A DNA stretch of 64,000 nt from Streptomonospora nanhaiensis (lineage in GTDB: Bacteria > Actinomycetota > Actinomycetes > Streptosporangiales > Streptosporangiaceae). A model generated the notes under the pieces. That model was not told the DNA's origin, made no database searches, and saw only the letters and a list, made by a program, of their open reading frames with translations. Both the position numbers and the translations under genes were made by a program. The stretch is taken from assembly GCF_013410565.1 (NCBI RefSeq), contig NZ_JACCFO010000001.1, positions 3,100,001-3,164,000 of the forward strand, read 5' to 3'. Of the stretch, positions 35,465 through 43,786 are shown in pieces. How positions within the stretch are numbered: position 1 is the first letter of the stretch; each line of letters opens with the position of its first letter.

Positions 35465-35871
35465 AGCGGTGAGGGTATCGACTGTTCTGATACGGGGACG
35501 TGGGCTGTGCGACGGCCGAGGCCGGATGGTGCGGCGGCCCGACGGGGCCGGACGGTGCGGCGGCGCCGGGACTCCAGCGCCAGCCTAGTGCGAAACGTGA
35601 AGAAGGCGGCCGCGCGCTCGGCGCGGGCGTGCGGCGCTCGCGGGCGCCGCCGCCCCGCGGGGCGATACAGCGTTCGCGGAACTGTACTGCCGGGGCGGTG
35701 CGGGCGCCACCCCGGCACGCGGCCGGGCGGGGACCGGCGCGGCGCCCTGCCGGCCTCCGTGCGGCGGACCGGCTCCGCCGACCACGCCCGCCGGGGCTCC
35801 GGTGGCACGGCGGAGGCGGGACCCCGCCGGGGGCGCCGCGCGCGGCAGGGCGCGTATCCGTACGGCCCGCG
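35465..35871. other. Gap between topA and the tmk fusion
   Basis: 407 bp. It holds a hairpin (35688-35717) likely ending topA transcription, and must hold the tmk promoter; a minus-strand TAGGCT at about 35580 is the best -10 candidate. No coding region is credible. Confidence 0.4.
35688..35717 (-). terminator. Hairpin in topA 3' region
   Basis: 8-bp stem TGCCGGGG/CCCCGGCA with a 14-nt loop, about 155 bp past the topA stop. Distance makes the role uncertain. Confidence 0.35.
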
Positions 35872-38676
35872 CTAGGCGCCCGCGCCGCCCTTGGGCGTGC
35901 CGTCCTTGGCGCCGGCGCCCGACCTCGCCTTGGCCGCCGGCTTCTTGGCCGTGGTGGTGGCGGACTTCTTCGCGGTGCTCCGCTTGGCGGGCGCCTTCTT
36001 CGCCGGGGCCTTGGCCCGCCGCTCGGCCAGCAGCTCGGCCGCGCGGGCGTCGGTGATGGACTCCACCTCGTCGCCCTTGCGCAGCGAGGCGTTGGTCTCG
36101 CCGTCGGTGACGTAGGGGCCGAACCGGCCGTCCTTGATCACCATCGGCTTGCCGGTCTCGGGGTCGTTGCCCAGCTCGCGCAGCGGCGCCGCGGCCGCCG
36201 CGCGCCGCCCGCGCTGCTTGGGCTTGGAGAACAGCTCGCGGGCCTGCTCGATGGTGACCGTGAACATCTGCTCCTCGGTCTCCAGGGAGCGGCTGTCGGT
36301 GCCCTTGCGCAGGTAGGGGCCGAACCGGCCGTTCTGCGCGGTGACCTCCTCGCCGTCGATCTCGCCGACCACGCGCGGCAGGGACAGCAGCCGCAGCGCG
36401 TCCTCCAGCGTGACCGTGTCCAGCGACATCGACTTCAGCAGCGAGGCGGTGCGCGGCTTGGCCTGCGCCTTCGCCTTGGACCTGGCCTTGGCCCCGCCCG
36501 CCTCGGCGGAGTCGTCGGGCTCCTCCAGCACCTCGGTGACGTAGGGGCCGAAGCGGCCGTTGCGCGCCACGATCCGCCGCCCGGTCTCAGGGTCGGTGCC
36601 CAGTTCGCGGTCGCCGCTGGGCTGGGCGAACAGCTCCTCGGCCTTCTCGGGGGTCAGCTCGTCGGGGGCGATGTCCTCGGGGATGTTCACCCGCTGGCCG
36701 TCGCTCAGGCGCTCCATGTAGGGGCCGTAGCGGCCGACCCGGATGACGATGTCGGTGCCGGCCAGCGGGAAGGAGCTGACCTCCTTGGGGTCGATCTCGC
36801 TGAGCTGGTCGTCGACCAGCGTCTTGAGGCCGGTCTCCTCCTCGGCGCCGAAGTAGAACCGGCGCAGCCACGGCACGCTCTCGGTCTCGCCGCGGGCGAT
36901 GTCGTCGAGCATGTCCTCCATGCGCGCGGTGAAGTCGTAGTCGACCAGGTTGCCGAAGTGCCGCTCCATCAGCTGCACCACCGCGAACGCCAGGAACGAC
37001 GGCACCAGGGCCGAGCCCTTCTTGAACACGTAGCCGCGGTCGAGGATGGTGCCGATGATCGAGGCGTAGGTGGAGGGCCGGCCGATCTCGCGGTCCTCCA
37101 GCTCCTTGACCAGGCTCGCCTCGGTGTAGCGCGCCGGCGGGCGGGTGCTGTGGCCCTCGGCCTCCAGGGCCTCGGCCTTGAGGGGGTCGCCCTCCTCCAT
37201 CGGGGGCAGGCGGCGCTCGCGGTCGTCCAGCTCGGCGTTGGGGTCGTCGGAGCCCTCGACGTAGGCCTTGAGGAACCCGTGGAAGCTGATGATCTTGCCG
37301 GTGGCGGTGAACTCCGCGACCTCGCCTGTGCTGGAGGTGCCCTCGACCTTCACCGTGACCGACTCGCCCACGGCGTCCTTCATCTGGGAGGCGACGGTGC
37401 GCTTCCAGATCAGCTCGTAGAGGCGGAACTCCGCGCCCGACAGGCCGGTCTCGGCGGGCGTGCGGAAGGTGTCGCCGGCGGGGCGGATGGCCTCGTGGGC
37501 CTCCTGGGCGTTCTTGACCTTGCTGGCGTAGACGCGCGGCTTGGCGGGGACGTAGTCGGCGCCGTAGAGGCGGGTGGCCTGGTCGCGCGCCGCGGCCACG
37601 GCGCTCTCCGACAGCGTGGTGCTGTCGGTGCGCATGTAGGTGATGAAGCCGTTCTCGTAGAGCCGCTGGGCCACCTGCATGGTCTGCTTGGACGACAGGT
37701 TCAGCTTGCGCGACGCCTCCTGCTGGAGGGTGGTGGTGCGGAACGGCGCGTAGGGCGAGCGCTTGTAGGGCTTGCTCTCGACCGTGCGGACCGCGAAGTC
37801 GCTGCCGTCGAGCCGGCGCACCAGGCCGCGCGCCGCGTCCTCGTCCAGGTGCAGCACGCCCGCGGCCGAACGGAGCTCGCCGGCGCTGGTGAAGTCGCGG
37901 CCCACGGCCACGCGGGCGCCGTCGACCGACACCAGGTGGGCGGTGAAGGCGGCGGGGTCGTCGCCGGTGCCCCGGCCCGACACGGAGTCGAAGACCGCCT
38001 TGACGCCCCAGTAGTCGGCGGGCACGAACGCGATCCGCTCGCGCTCGCGCTCGACCACCAGGCGGGTGGCCACCGACTGCACCCGGCCCGCCGACAGCTT
38101 GGGCATGACCTTCTTCCACAGGACCGGCGAGACCTCGTAGCCGTAGAGGCGGTCGAGGATGCGCCGGGTCTCCTGGGCGTTGACCAGCCGGAGGTTGAGG
38201 TCGCGGGTGTTCTCGGCGGCGCGGCGGATGGCGTCCTTGGTGATCTCGTTGAAGACCATGCGCCGGACGGGGACCTTGGGCTTGAGCTCCTCGCGCAGGT
38301 GCCAGGCGATGGCCTCGCCCTCGCGGTCCTCATCGGTGGCGAGGAAGAGTTCGTCGGCCTCGCTCAGCAGCTCCTTGAGCCGCTTGACCTGAGACTTCTT
38401 GTCGGTGTTGACGACGTAGAGGGGCTCGAAGTCGTGGTCGACGTCGACACCGAGCCGCGCCCACGGCTCACCCTTGTAGCGCGCCGGGATCTCGGCGGCC
38501 TTGGTGGGCAGGTCGCGGATGTGGCCGATGCTGGACTCCACGACGTATCCCCGGCCGAGGTAGCCGGCGATGGTCTTCGCCTTGGCGGGCGACTCGACGA
38601 TGACGAGGCGGTTGCCGCCCCGCCGCTCACTGTCGTTCGAGCCGTTGTCGCCGGCGCTGCCCTTCTTGGGTGGCAC
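35872..38676 (-). CDS. topA: DNA topoisomerase I (type IA)
   Basis: 934 residues. It relaxes negative supercoils. The Toprim domain starts 'NRLVIVESPAKAKTIAGYLG', with the metal motif 'ATDEDREGEAIAWHL' at about 113-127. The catalytic Tyr is 347 in 'ENGFITYMRTDSTTLS'. The C-terminus lacks Cys zinc fingers and has instead four 'GR(F/Y)GPY' repeats, followed by a Lys/Ala/Pro tail ('KAPAKKAPAKRSTAKKS') typical of actinobacterial TopA, which binds DNA and RNA polymerase. The GTG start has AGGGGAAG upstream. Confidence 0.98.
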   Translation of the reverse strand: MPPKKGSAGDNGSNDSERRGGNRLVIVESPAKAKTIAGYLGRGYVVESSIGHIRDLPTKAAEIPARYKGEPWARLGVDVDHDFEPLYVVNTDKKSQVKRLKELLSEADELFLATDEDREGEAIAWHLREELKPKVPVRRMVFNEITKDAIRRAAENTRDLNLRLVNAQETRRILDRLYGYEVSPVLWKKVMPKLSAGRVQSVATRLVVERERERIAFVPADYWGVKAVFDSVSGRGTGDDPAAFTAHLVSVDGARVAVGRDFTSAGELRSAAGVLHLDEDAARGLVRRLDGSDFAVRTVESKPYKRSPYAPFRTTTLQQEASRKLNLSSKQTMQVAQRLYENGFITYMRTDSTTLSESAVAAARDQATRLYGADYVPAKPRVYASKVKNAQEAHEAIRPAGDTFRTPAETGLSGAEFRLYELIWKRTVASQMKDAVGESVTVKVEGTSSTGEVAEFTATGKIISFHGFLKAYVEGSDDPNAELDDRERRLPPMEEGDPLKAEALEAEGHSTRPPARYTEASLVKELEDREIGRPSTYASIIGTILDRGYVFKKGSALVPSFLAFAVVQLMERHFGNLVDYDFTARMEDMLDDIARGETESVPWLRRFYFGAEEETGLKTLVDDQLSEIDPKEVSSFPLAGTDIVIRVGRYGPYMERLSDGQRVNIPEDIAPDELTPEKAEELFAQPSGDRELGTDPETGRRIVARNGRFGPYVTEVLEEPDDSAEAGGAKARSKAKAQAKPRTASLLKSMSLDTVTLEDALRLLSLPRVVGEIDGEEVTAQNGRFGPYLRKGTDSRSLETEEQMFTVTIEQARELFSKPKQRGRRAAAAAPLRELGNDPETGKPMVIKDGRFGPYVTDGETNASLRKGDEVESITDARAAELLAERRAKAPAKKAPAKRSTAKKSATTTAKKPAAKARSGAGAKDGTPKGGAGA

Positions 38677-38906
38677 GCTCTTCCCCTACATCTCGCCTTG
38701 CGCTGTCTGTGTGCGACCGGTCAACGCGGATCGCCGGCCGATGGATTCCCAGCCACTGACGGTAACCGACGACACCGCGCCGCGCCGCCCGCGTCGGCGT
38801 GATCGGTCGCTCCCGCGCCGCGGCGGGCGGCGGCCGGCCGCGGCGTCGCGGCGCTCACGTGTACGAACGGTATGGCACGAACGCGCATGGCGGTCGCAGA
38901 ATAAGA

Positions 38907-39095
38907 ATGATGCTTGAGTACGAATACCGGGAGATCCGCTTCCCGCGCGGCACGTCGCGTAACGCCACCCGACAGGCGCTGACCGACCAGGCCGAGTACG
39001 GGAAATGGGAACTTGCCCGGGTACGCCTGTTCCCCGACGGAAGCCGCAAGGTGACACTGCGCCGGAAGATCATCCGGCAACTCCGCTTGTTGTGA
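38907..39095 (+). CDS. DUF5703 family small protein
   Basis: 62 residues, ATG at 38907 with a second ATG directly after. It is basic and compact: 'EYEYREIRFPRGTSRNATRQ' then 'ALTDQAEYGKWELARVRL' and 'PDGSRKVTLRRKIIRQLRLL'. This is the full DUF5703 motif, conserved in actinobacteria and of unknown function. It is divergent from topA and convergent with the chaplin cluster, from which a long hairpin separates it. The region upstream is A/T-richer, consistent with a promoter. Confidence 0.8.
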   Translation: MMLEYEYREIRFPRGTSRNATRQALTDQAEYGKWELARVRLFPDGSRKVTLRRKIIRQLRLL

Positions 39096-39162
39096 TTTAC
39101 GACACAGTTCTCTCGGTGTGCGGCGGCGGTGGCCGGATCCGGTCCGCCCGCCCCAGCACAGC

Positions 39163-39197
39163 GGCGAGCCCCCTCGGAGCGTCCGAGAGGGCTCGCC
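39163..39197. terminator. Bidirectional hairpin terminator
   Basis: 16-bp stem (GGCGAGCCCCCTCGGA with TCCGAGAGGGCTCGCC, one mismatch), loop GCG, between convergent DUF5703 and chaplin genes. Confidence 0.75.
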
Positions 39198-39232
39198 GTC
39201 GCCGCGTCGCGGTCCGCCGCCGCACCCGCCCA

Positions 39233-39339
39233 CCGGTCCACCACGACCGTGCGGCAGGAGAGCGCGGCGCCGACCGGGACGCCTCCGCACCGGTTGACGC
39301 GGCCGATGGCCGCCCGCCGCCCGCCGGTCCACCACGACC
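39233..39339. repeat. 16-bp direct repeat CCGGTCCACCACGACC
   Basis: Exact copies at 39233-39248 and 39324-39339, 91 bp apart, in non-coding DNA downstream of the chaplin gene. Confidence 0.5.
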
Positions 39340-39432
39340 TTTGCGGCGGGACGGCCGCGGCACCGGCCGCTCAGCCGGTTCCTTCATCTGGCGCGGCCGA
39401 CCCGCCCGCGTGGCGGGGCGCCGCGCGCCGGG

Positions 39433-40947
39433 CTACAGGCCCAGCGACTCGGTGGCCTGGCCGACCGCGTCGAGGCTCGCCGCCTCGCCCGTGGCGGCCT
39501 GGGGCAGGCCCGACAGCTCGCCCGGCTGCGGCAGGTCGACGGGCACCTGCGACTCCACGGCCTCGCTGCCGGGGATCTCGGCGGGCACCTCGGCCTGCAG
39601 CGGCAGCACCTGGGTGGGGTCGGGCAGCTCGCTGCGCAGCGGCAGCTCGCTGGTGACCTGGCCGACGACCTCGCCCGGCGCGGGCAGGCCCGGCTGCTCG
39701 GGCGCGGTCCGCTCGGCCGCGGGGGCCGCCTGCTCGTGGGAGGTGTGGCGCACCCCGCCGCCGGAGCCCTCGACCACCGCGGCACCGGTGTCCTCGGACG
39801 CCGCGCCGGCCACGCCCAGCACGGCCGAGACGGCGTTGCCGGAGATGTTGACGGGGATGTCGCCGTCGACGACCGCCTGGTTGCCGCCCAGGATCGACCC
39901 GTTGCCGCTGGTGGAGACCTCGTCGCCGCCCTTGTCCAGGATCACGGCGCCGGTGTCGTCGGAGGCCGCGCCCGCGACCCCGCCGACCGCGCCCACCGCG
40001 TTGCCCGAGATGTTCACCGGGATGTCCAGGGGCACCACGAGCTGGTTGCCGCCCAGGATCGAGCCGTTGCCCGAGGTGCTGACCTCGTCGCCGCCGTGGC
40101 CGGCGCGCTGGTGCACGACCTCGCTCTCCTGGCCCGCTCGCTGGTGCAGGATGGGGCCGGCGTCGATGCTGCGCGAGCTGATGTGGATGGGGCGGCCCAG
40201 GCCGCTCAGGGTGTCGACCAGGAGGCCGGCACCGGGCTCCGGGGCGGCCTGCGCCGTGCGGTGGTAGCCGTCGGCCTTGGCGCTGCCGGCCGCCTGGCCC
40301 AGGTCCAGGCCGGCGCCGCGGTGCGCGCCGTGGCCGTGGTGGTGGCCGTGGTGGCCCCCCTCCAGCACCAGCGCGCCGGTGTCCTCGGAGGCCGCGCCGG
40401 CCACGCCCAGCACCGCGGAGACGGCGTTGCCGGAGATGTTGACGGGGATGTCGCCGTCGATGACGGCCTGGTTGCCGCCCAGGATCGACCCGTTGCCGCT
40501 GGTGGAGACGTCGTCGCTCTGGTGGTGGCGGTGGCCGTGCTCCAGGACCGCCGCGCCGGTGTCGTCGGAGGCGGCGCCGGCCACGCCCAGCACCGCCGCC
40601 ACGGCGTTGCCGGAGATGTTGACCGGCACCTCGCCGTCGATGACGGCCTGGTTGCCGCCCAGGATCGACCCGTTGCCCGTGGTGCTGGGGCCCTCGGCGG
40701 CGTGGTCGTGGATGACCGCGCCGGTGTCGTCGGAGCGGGCGCCGGAGACGCCGCCGATCAGGCTCACCGCGTTGCCCGACACGTTCACCGGCACGTCGAG
40801 GTTGCCGACGAGCTGGTTGCCGCCGCCGATGGAGCCGTTGCCCGAGGTGGTGGCGGTGCTGTCGGCGAAGGAGACGCCGGTGCCGAAGGCGACGAACCCG
40901 GCCGCCACCGCAGCGGCCGTGGCGGAGGTGCGAACCCACTTACCCAT
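39433..40947 (-). CDS. Secreted five-domain, cysteine-free chaplin with His-rich linker
   Basis: 504 residues. Signal peptide 1-29 ('AAVAAGFVAFGTGVSFADS'). Five chaplin domains at about 30-71, 88-128, 146-188, 288-330 and 343-386, each 'SGNGS(I)LGGNQ' plus 'D(I/V)PVN(I/V)SGNAV' and 'GVAGA'. The Cys pair of classical Streptomyces chaplins is absent: the first Cys position is Ser. A His-rich linker follows domain 3 ('HHGHHHGHGAHRG'). The C-terminal 110 residues are Pro/Glu-rich with no LPXTG or membrane helix. Chaplins form amyloid films that make aerial hyphae hydrophobic. ATG 40947 is preceded by AAAGGAA. Operon-like with the next two genes. Confidence 0.9.
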   Translation of the reverse strand: MGKWVRTSATAAAVAAGFVAFGTGVSFADSTATTSGNGSIGGGNQLVGNLDVPVNVSGNAVSLIGGVSGARSDDTGAVIHDHAAEGPSTTGNGSILGGNQAVIDGEVPVNISGNAVAAVLGVAGAASDDTGAAVLEHGHRHHQSDDVSTSGNGSILGGNQAVIDGDIPVNISGNAVSAVLGVAGAASEDTGALVLEGGHHGHHHGHGAHRGAGLDLGQAAGSAKADGYHRTAQAAPEPGAGLLVDTLSGLGRPIHISSRSIDAGPILHQRAGQESEVVHQRAGHGGDEVSTSGNGSILGGNQLVVPLDIPVNISGNAVGAVGGVAGAASDDTGAVILDKGGDEVSTSGNGSILGGNQAVVDGDIPVNISGNAVSAVLGVAGAASEDTGAAVVEGSGGGVRHTSHEQAAPAAERTAPEQPGLPAPGEVVGQVTSELPLRSELPDPTQVLPLQAEVPAEIPGSEAVESQVPVDLPQPGELSGLPQAATGEAASLDAVGQATESLGL

Positions 40948-41265
40948 GTGGGAGGTTCCTTTCGAAACGTAGATGCAGCTGAGAGTGAGATGGATCGTGT
41001 ACGGCCGCGGCCGGGCGCGCTCCTGGCGGGAGCGGCGCGTGCCGTGCCGAAGACGTCGTCCCGTGGCCGCGCACCTGGGGGGTACGTGCCGTGTGGAACG
41101 GAAGGCGGGCCGGGCCGCCGCGCTGGTCCGCGCGGAGGCCGTGCCGCACACTCGGGCAGCTCCCCTCCGGCTGAGGAGAGGCTGACGTGAGCCCCGCGGC
41201 CTGGCCGCGTCGCGGGACTCGCGTCAGCCCCCGGTCCACGCGGACCGGGAAGCCGATGCGCCGGG
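40948..41265. other. Gap between the two chaplin genes
   Basis: 318 bp. A hairpin at 41230-41249 follows the upstream chaplin. The part near 40948 carries the AAAGGAA ribosome site and a possible -10 (TACGTT at 40966-40971, minus strand). Nothing else is recognised. Confidence 0.4.
41230..41249 (-). terminator. Hairpin after LPLTG chaplin gene
   Basis: 8-bp stem CCCGGTCC/GGACCGGG with loop ACGC, 16 bp past the stop codon. Confidence 0.5.
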
Positions 41266-42063
41266 TCAGGCCGAGCGCCGGCCCCGGCGGCGGACCGCCA
41301 GGAGGATCCCGGCGCCGGCCACCAGGGCGGCGAGGGCGCCGGCCACCAGCGGCAGCACGCCCATGCCGGTGAGCGGGAGTTGGTCGCCGGCGGCGGCCGG
41401 GTCGTCCGCCGCGGGCGCGGCGCCGTCGTCGTCGGCGGCGGCGTCGACCCGGGCGGCCGCGGGCGGGGCGGAGTCGGGGGCGCCGGCCTCGCCCTTGGTC
41501 TCCGTCGGCGCGCTTGCGGGGGTGGACGGACTGGGTTCGGGCGAGGCGGGCGAGTCCTGCGGGATGGTCGGGTCCTCGGGCTTGGTCTGGTCCTGGGTGC
41601 CGGGGGCCGGCGCCGCGCCGTCCGAGCAGGAGGCGCCGGCGGTGCCGAGCACGGCCACCGCGTTGCCGCAGACGTTGACGGGGATGTCGCCGTCGACGAC
41701 CGCCTGGTTGCCGCCCAGGATCGACCCGTTGCCGCTGGTGGTGGTGCCGCCGTCGTTGCCGCGGACGTGCGCGCCGGAGCCGGGGCCGCTGCCGCCGCCG
41801 TGGCCCCCGTAGCCGTCGGGGTGGTCGGAGTGGCCGGAGCCGGTGGAGGCCCCGCCGCCCTGGCACTGGGCTCCGGCGGTGCCGAGCACGGCCACCGCGT
41901 TGCCGCAGACGTTCACCGGCACGTCGGCGTCGGCACCGAGCTGGTTTCCCCCTCCGATGGAGCCGTTGCCGCTCGTGGTGGTGTCGGCGTGGCTGACGGG
42001 TGCGACGGAGAAGAGGCCGGCCGCGATGAGGGCGGCGAACACTGTCGTGGTTTTCCTGGACAT
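41266..42063 (-). CDS. Cell-wall-anchored chaplin (two domains, LPLTG sortase signal)
   Basis: 265 residues. Signal peptide 1-26. Two chaplin domains (about 28-68 and 108-147), each with the conserved Cys pair (Cys53/67 and Cys132/146) in 'NVCGNAVAVLGTAGA'. A Gly/His/Asp linker separates them. A Pro/Ser/Glu wall-spanning region leads to LPLTG at 229-233, a membrane helix and 'RRRGRR', a complete sortase signal. It is therefore the long, covalently wall-linked type that anchors the amyloid layer. ATG 42063 has AAGGA upstream. The sortase gene is not in the window. Confidence 0.92.
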   Translation of the reverse strand: MSRKTTTVFAALIAAGLFSVAPVSHADTTTSGNGSIGGGNQLGADADVPVNVCGNAVAVLGTAGAQCQGGGASTGSGHSDHPDGYGGHGGGSGPGSGAHVRGNDGGTTTSGNGSILGGNQAVVDGDIPVNVCGNAVAVLGTAGASCSDGAAPAPGTQDQTKPEDPTIPQDSPASPEPSPSTPASAPTETKGEAGAPDSAPPAAARVDAAADDDGAAPAADDPAAAGDQLPLTGMGVLPLVAGALAALVAGAGILLAVRRRGRRSA

Positions 42064-42228
42064 GTGACGAATCCTTGAAGTCGGTCCGATACGAGGAAGA
42101 CAGCAGCGAATGCGCAGAGCGTCGGGCGGCGGGAGCCCGCGGCGGTGAGTGTGCGCGGCCCGACGGCGGGCACGCTGAAGCGCGCCGCGAGTCAGGCGTG
42201 CGCGGTCAGCACGCCGGTGCGGCGCTGA

Positions 42229-43392
42229 CTAGTCAGGAGAGAACGACGGGTCGTCCGCCGTGTAGCGGACGACCACGGACGGGTCGTCCGGCAGCGCGAC
42301 GCGCTGCGCGATGAGCCCGAGCGTGTGGCCGCGGGTCATCAGGAAGCCCGCGGGAGCCGCGGGGAAGGGCGAGGACGACACCGCGCCGGTGGAGTCGGAG
42401 GTGTCGTGCCAGGCCGGGGCGGCGGCGGGAGCCGAACCGCCCGCGGAGTCGGCCGAGCGGGCGGCCGCGGCCCCCGCGGTGTCGACGGCGTAGCCGAACG
42501 GGCCCTCGGCGGGGCCGGCGGGTGCCGTGCGCTCCGAGGCGGGCCTGGCGTTGGGCTCGGCCGCGGACGCGCGGGCCTCGGGCACCGGCAGCGGCTCGGC
42601 GCCGATGGCGGCGGGCGGACCGGCCGACGGGAACAGGGTGGTGCCGACCACGCCGAGGTCGACCGGGGATCCGGCGCCTACCGCCTGCCCCAGCCGGTCG
42701 TTGAGCCGGGCGGTCTCACCGGTCAGGCCCTGGTGGACGGGGCCGGTGAGCCGGGACTCGCGCAGCGAGCGGTCGGCGAACCCGCCGACGCGGCTGCCCG
42801 CCTCGACGGTGCCGGTGACGACCTCGCCGGTGCCGCGGGCGGCCCGCTCGACGACGTCGCGGGCTCCGGCGCCGGCGGCTTCGCCGGTGCGGGCCACGGT
42901 GCCGAGGAGCCGGCCGCCGCGCCGGGAGTCGCCCGGGGCGGCGGCGCCGGAGTCGGCGCGGTGCTCGGCGAGCGCGGCGCCGATGGCGGAGGGCAGCGGG
43001 CCGCCGAGCGGTCCGCTGCCGCGCACGGCGCCGCCGGAGGCACCGGAGGCGCCCTCGGGTGCGCCGCCGGCGACCGGGCCGCCGTCGGCCGGGGCCGGGG
43101 CGGCGGACGCGGATTCGGCGGTCTGGGCCGCGGCCTCCGCCTGTGCGGACTCCGCGTGGCCGCGTGCGACGGCCGCGCCGACCTGCTGGACGGGGGCGGC
43201 GTCGGTGATCTCCGAGACGGACGCGAGGCCGGCGCCGGGGAGCTCGTCGGCCGCGACGGCGACGACTCCGCCCAGCAGCCAGCCCACGGCGGCGATCCCG
43301 CTCAGCACGCCCAGGCGCAGGAGGGTGTCGCCCACGGGACGGCAGCCCGCGAGGGCGGGACCGACCCGCCGCTTGCGCACTCCGAGCACCAT
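42229..43392 (-). CDS. Secreted or membrane-anchored protein of unknown function, chaplin-linked
   Basis: 387 residues. One hydrophobic segment near the N-terminus ('LSGIAAVGWLLGGVVAVAA') serves as signal or anchor. The rest is Ala/Gly/Pro/Glu-rich and probably disordered, with helix-prone stretches such as 'VERAARGTGEVVTGTVEAGS' and 'LTGETARLNDRLGQAVG'. The C-terminus is the only compact-looking part ('GHTLGLIAQRVALPDD', 'VVVRYTADDPSFSPD'). No known domain is recognised. It is immediately upstream of two chaplin genes on the same strand, so a surface role at the hypha is likely. ATG 43392 has AGAGGG upstream. Confidence 0.6.
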   Translation of the reverse strand: MVLGVRKRRVGPALAGCRPVGDTLLRLGVLSGIAAVGWLLGGVVAVAADELPGAGLASVSEITDAAPVQQVGAAVARGHAESAQAEAAAQTAESASAAPAPADGGPVAGGAPEGASGASGGAVRGSGPLGGPLPSAIGAALAEHRADSGAAAPGDSRRGGRLLGTVARTGEAAGAGARDVVERAARGTGEVVTGTVEAGSRVGGFADRSLRESRLTGPVHQGLTGETARLNDRLGQAVGAGSPVDLGVVGTTLFPSAGPPAAIGAEPLPVPEARASAAEPNARPASERTAPAGPAEGPFGYAVDTAGAAAARSADSAGGSAPAAAPAWHDTSDSTGAVSSSPFPAAPAGFLMTRGHTLGLIAQRVALPDDPSVVVRYTADDPSFSPD

Positions 43393-43786
43393 GGACCCTC
43401 TTCCGCTGAACACGCTGACGACCGGGACGACGCGCCGCGCGAAGGCGACGGGAGATCCGGCCGGTAAGCCGACCGGAGGCGGCGTGGGACACCGCGGGAC
43501 CGGCCGAGGAGCACCGCTCCTGCCAACCGAAAGTCACCATAGCATCACCGAACGCAATGCCGGGTGAGAAACGAAGGAACCCCGCGGAATTTCCCGCGGG
43601 GTTCCCCAAGGACCGCCGCAAAAGGGATGATCGGCAGGTCAGGCGGCACATCGCCGTTCATCGGCCATCGGGTTCCACACCGCCCGAACCGCCGAGCACC
43701 GGCACGCGGCCGGGGCCGCGCGGCCGCGCCTGCGGGGCACGCGGAGCGCGGCGCGGCGGGCGCGGACGGGGCCGAGCGGAGCCGGC
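43393..43786. other. Gap between chaplin cluster and M20 gene
   Basis: 394 bp. A 12-bp-stem hairpin (43576-43605) probably ends the M20 transcript. The AT-richer stretch at 43530-43575 is the likely promoter region of the chaplin-linked gene. No coding region is seen. Confidence 0.45.
43576..43605 (-). terminator. Hairpin downstream of M20 peptidase gene
   Basis: Perfect 12-bp stem GGAACCCCGCGG/CCGCGGGGTTCC with 6-nt A/T-rich loop, about 180 bp beyond the stop. Confidence 0.5.

Larger units (their letters stand above)
39096..39432. other. Convergent gap between DUF5703 and chaplin genes
   Basis: 337 bp. It contains a strong bidirectional terminator (39163-39197) and a 16-bp direct repeat (39233-39248 and 39324-39339). 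No gene is credible. Confidence 0.5.

Noticed and set aside
41266-42063. Chaplin gene fragments as CRISPR-like or transposon repeats
   Set aside because: The repeats encode protein domains in frame and lack spacer or inverted-repeat structure.
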